A stretch of DNA of 64,000 bases from Desulfurellaceae bacterium (lineage in GTDB: Bacteria > Desulfobacterota > Binatia > Bin18), in assembly GCA_021296095.1 (NCBI GenBank), contig JAGWBB010000004.1:51590-115589 (forward strand), written 5' to 3'. This document shows positions 62,153 to 64,000 of the stretch, piece by piece (the first letter of the stretch is position 1; each line of letters starts with the position of its first letter). The translations under genes were made by a program, and so were the position numbers. The notes below the pieces were generated by a model, which ran no database searches, was not told the DNA's origin, and saw nothing but the letters and a program-made list of their open reading frames with translations.

Positions 62153-64000
62153 TTAAGAGTCCGCGTCCGGCTCGGGCGTGCACACGTACATGCCGGGATC
62201 TTGCAGCTCGGCCCGCCAGCCCGGAAACACCACTAGCGTTGTGGTCTCTTCTTCGATAATGGCCGGGCCGTGGACCACGTTGTTGACCAGCAGTTGGCCA
62301 CCGTCAAACACCGGGGTGGGGGCAAAACGGCCAATGTCTTCAAACAGGGCCTGACGCTGGCCGGTCAGCGCCTGGCCGGGGTCGGCCGTACCGCGGGCCA
62401 GGGCCGGCAGCTGGGGCCGCGGCACCTGGCCGGTGCAGGTCGATTCCAGGTTGATCATCTCAATCAGGTTATCGCGCTCACAATAGGTGTACAGCTCTTC
62501 GTGGCGCTGGTGAAACGCCTCGGCGATACGCTCCACGCCGGCCGGCTCAAAACTCGCCTCAGGCATGGCCACCTGGCACTCGTGGATCTGGTCCACGTAG
62601 CGCAGATCCAGGCTGCGGCTGACCGCGATGCGTTCGGCCGCCACGCCCGCCTCGGCCAGCTCGCGCCGGCCGCGGGCTTCCAGCTCGGCCAGCAGCCGGT
62701 TGGCCCGCTCATAGTCCATCTGGCCCAGCCGCATGACGCACGAGGACAGATAGGTGTGCTTCATATCCGACAGAATTTCACCAAAGGCGCACAGGGCCGA
62801 AGAGACTTTGGGAATCACGATTGTGCGGATATCGAGTTCGCGGGCCAGCAGGCCGGCGTGGGCCGGACCCGCCCCGCCGCCGACGACCAGGGCGAAATCG
62901 CGTGGATCGTAGCCCTTTTCAATCGACACGCGACGGATGCCGTTGACCATATTGGCGGTCACGACCCGAAAAATCCCCAGCGCGGCCTGCTCGACCGACA
63001 GCTTGAGTCCGGCGGCCAGCTCGGACGCAATCGCTCGCCGGGCGGCGTCGCGGTCGAGCCGCAGCCGGCCGCCGAGCAGGGCGGCCGGATTGAGATAGCC
63101 CAGCACGACCAGGGCGTCGGTCACCGTCGGGCGCTGACCGCCCCGGTCGTAGGCGGCCGGACCCGGCTGCGCCCCGGCGCTCTCCGGCCCGACCTGCAAC
63201 AGCCCCATCGCGTTCACCCCGGCAATACTTCCGCCCCCGGCGCCCAGCGTCTCGACCTGCAACATCGGAATCCCGATGCGGTAGCGCAGAAAGTCAAAGT
63301 CTTTGGCCACCGCCGTCTTGCCGTCCCGGCTCAGGCTGACATCAAAACTGGTGCCGCCCATATCGACCGTAATGATGTCGCGGCGACCCAGAGCCTGGCC
63401 GAAAAACAGGCCGGCGTTGGGGCCGGCGGCCGGCCGCGATATCCCTCAGAAAACGCCCTGAGGTCAGGCCGCCGTTGCTCTGCATGTAGCGGATCTCGCG
63501 CTCGTAGCCGAGGCTGCGCAACACACCCTCCATCTGCTCGACGTAACGCCTCATGATCGGCCCGATATAGGCGTTCAGGACCGTTGTGCTGGTCCGGGTG
63601 TACTCCCGAATCTGGGGCAGGACATCGACCGACAGGCTCAGATAGGCGTCGGGAAACTCCTCGCGGACGATCTCGGCCGCCCGCCGTTCGTGCTCGGGGT
63701 GGAGAAACGACCATACGAAAGAGACGGCAATCGCCTCCACCCCGGCCGCCTTGAGTTGGCGTACCCCGTGGCGCACGTCCGCCTCATTGAGCGGCAGCCG
63801 CACCTCGCCGGTACTCACCACCCGCTCTGCAACCGGCATCCGCCGGGCGCGCGGGACCAGCATCTCGGCCTGCGGAAAATCGGCGTCATAGCGATGGCCG
63901 TCCTCCTTGTGGCCGAGCCGAATCTCGAGCGAATCCTCATGCCCGCGCGTGCACAGCAGGCCGGTCCTGGCGCCGGTCTTCTCGATCACGGCATTCACGC
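62153..64000 (-). pseudogene. hyuA: Hydantoinase A/5-oxoprolinase, frameshifted and cut by the window end
   Basis: HyuA-type enzymes use ATP to open hydantoins or 5-oxoproline. The N-terminal part (from the window edge) contains NAVIEKTGARTGLLCTRGHE, VEAIAVSFVWSFLHP and EREIRYMQSNGGLTSGRF. The C-terminal part reads RPAAGPNAGLFFG and then DMGGTSFDVSLSRDG in another frame, followed by VVGGGAGPAHAGLLARELDI. The frame changes near 63431-63450. An indel there splits one gene, leaving 402 and 218 codons readable separately. Whether decay or a sequence error cannot be told. The start is outside the window. The partner hyuB is expected downstream but is not seen here. Confidence 0.85.

Overview
The window is chromosomal DNA, G+C-rich apart from the first ~7 kb, from an uncultivated-type bacterium. 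Many flavin/F420-type LLM oxidoreductases, acyl-CoA dehydrogenases, enoyl-CoA hydratases, a CaiB/BaiF CoA-transferase and a thiolase/DUF35 pair sit beside ordinary housekeeping genes. This mix, with a probable selenoprotein, fits deep proteobacterial-type lineages such as Binatota/Desulfobacterota relatives or Tectomicrobia. The placement is inference; no rRNA or tRNA gene is present to test it.

Region 1 (1-7.25 kb) is a defence and toxin-antitoxin island. It holds the 3' end of a type I restriction specificity gene, a short type II CBASS operon (CD-NTase, E2-like protein, patatin effector with a frameshift), a divergent Xre-ImmA/PIN pair, an orphan HTH antitoxin, VapBC and a truncated restriction-enzyme 3' end. 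The island stops abruptly at the stop codon of a fatty-acid desaturase.

Region 2 (7.25-28 kb) is mostly core metabolism: desaturase, ABC-F ATPase, a MetE-like methyltransferase, an aminotransferase, MltA, phosphatidylcholine synthase, rhomboid, riboflavin synthase, ADP-forming acyl-CoA synthetase, ferredoxin, CoaE and others. A HicAB module lies beside a palindromic repeat.

Region 3 (28-51 kb) is a catabolic region for CoA thioesters. It has four enoyl-CoA hydratase-family genes, three of the window's four acyl-CoA dehydrogenases, two SDRs, a CoA-transferase, a non-catalytic-Cys thiolase with DUF35 partner, three LLM oxidoreductases, an amidohydrolase and a TPP enzyme. Small toxin/antitoxin-like genes and their fragments interrupt it.

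Region 4 (51-64 kb) returns to core genes (pyrF, ftsB, eno, a second ABC-F ATPase). It then holds the most unusual gene of the window, a rhodanese-class III nucleotide cyclase fusion. Two in-frame UGA codons fall at the two cysteine positions of a Cys-x-Cys-Pro motif, with a compact hairpin just downstream. I read this as a double-selenocysteine protein. The window ends in a frameshifted hydantoinase/oxoprolinase gene.

A short repeat family built on G/TCAAAAGGCAAATG units occurs at five places. Two copies lie inside genes, where they encode the signal-peptide core of MltA and a linker of the second ABC-F protein. Three genes (hsdS, capV, hyuA) carry frameshifts; whether these are decay or sequence error cannot be decided from the window.
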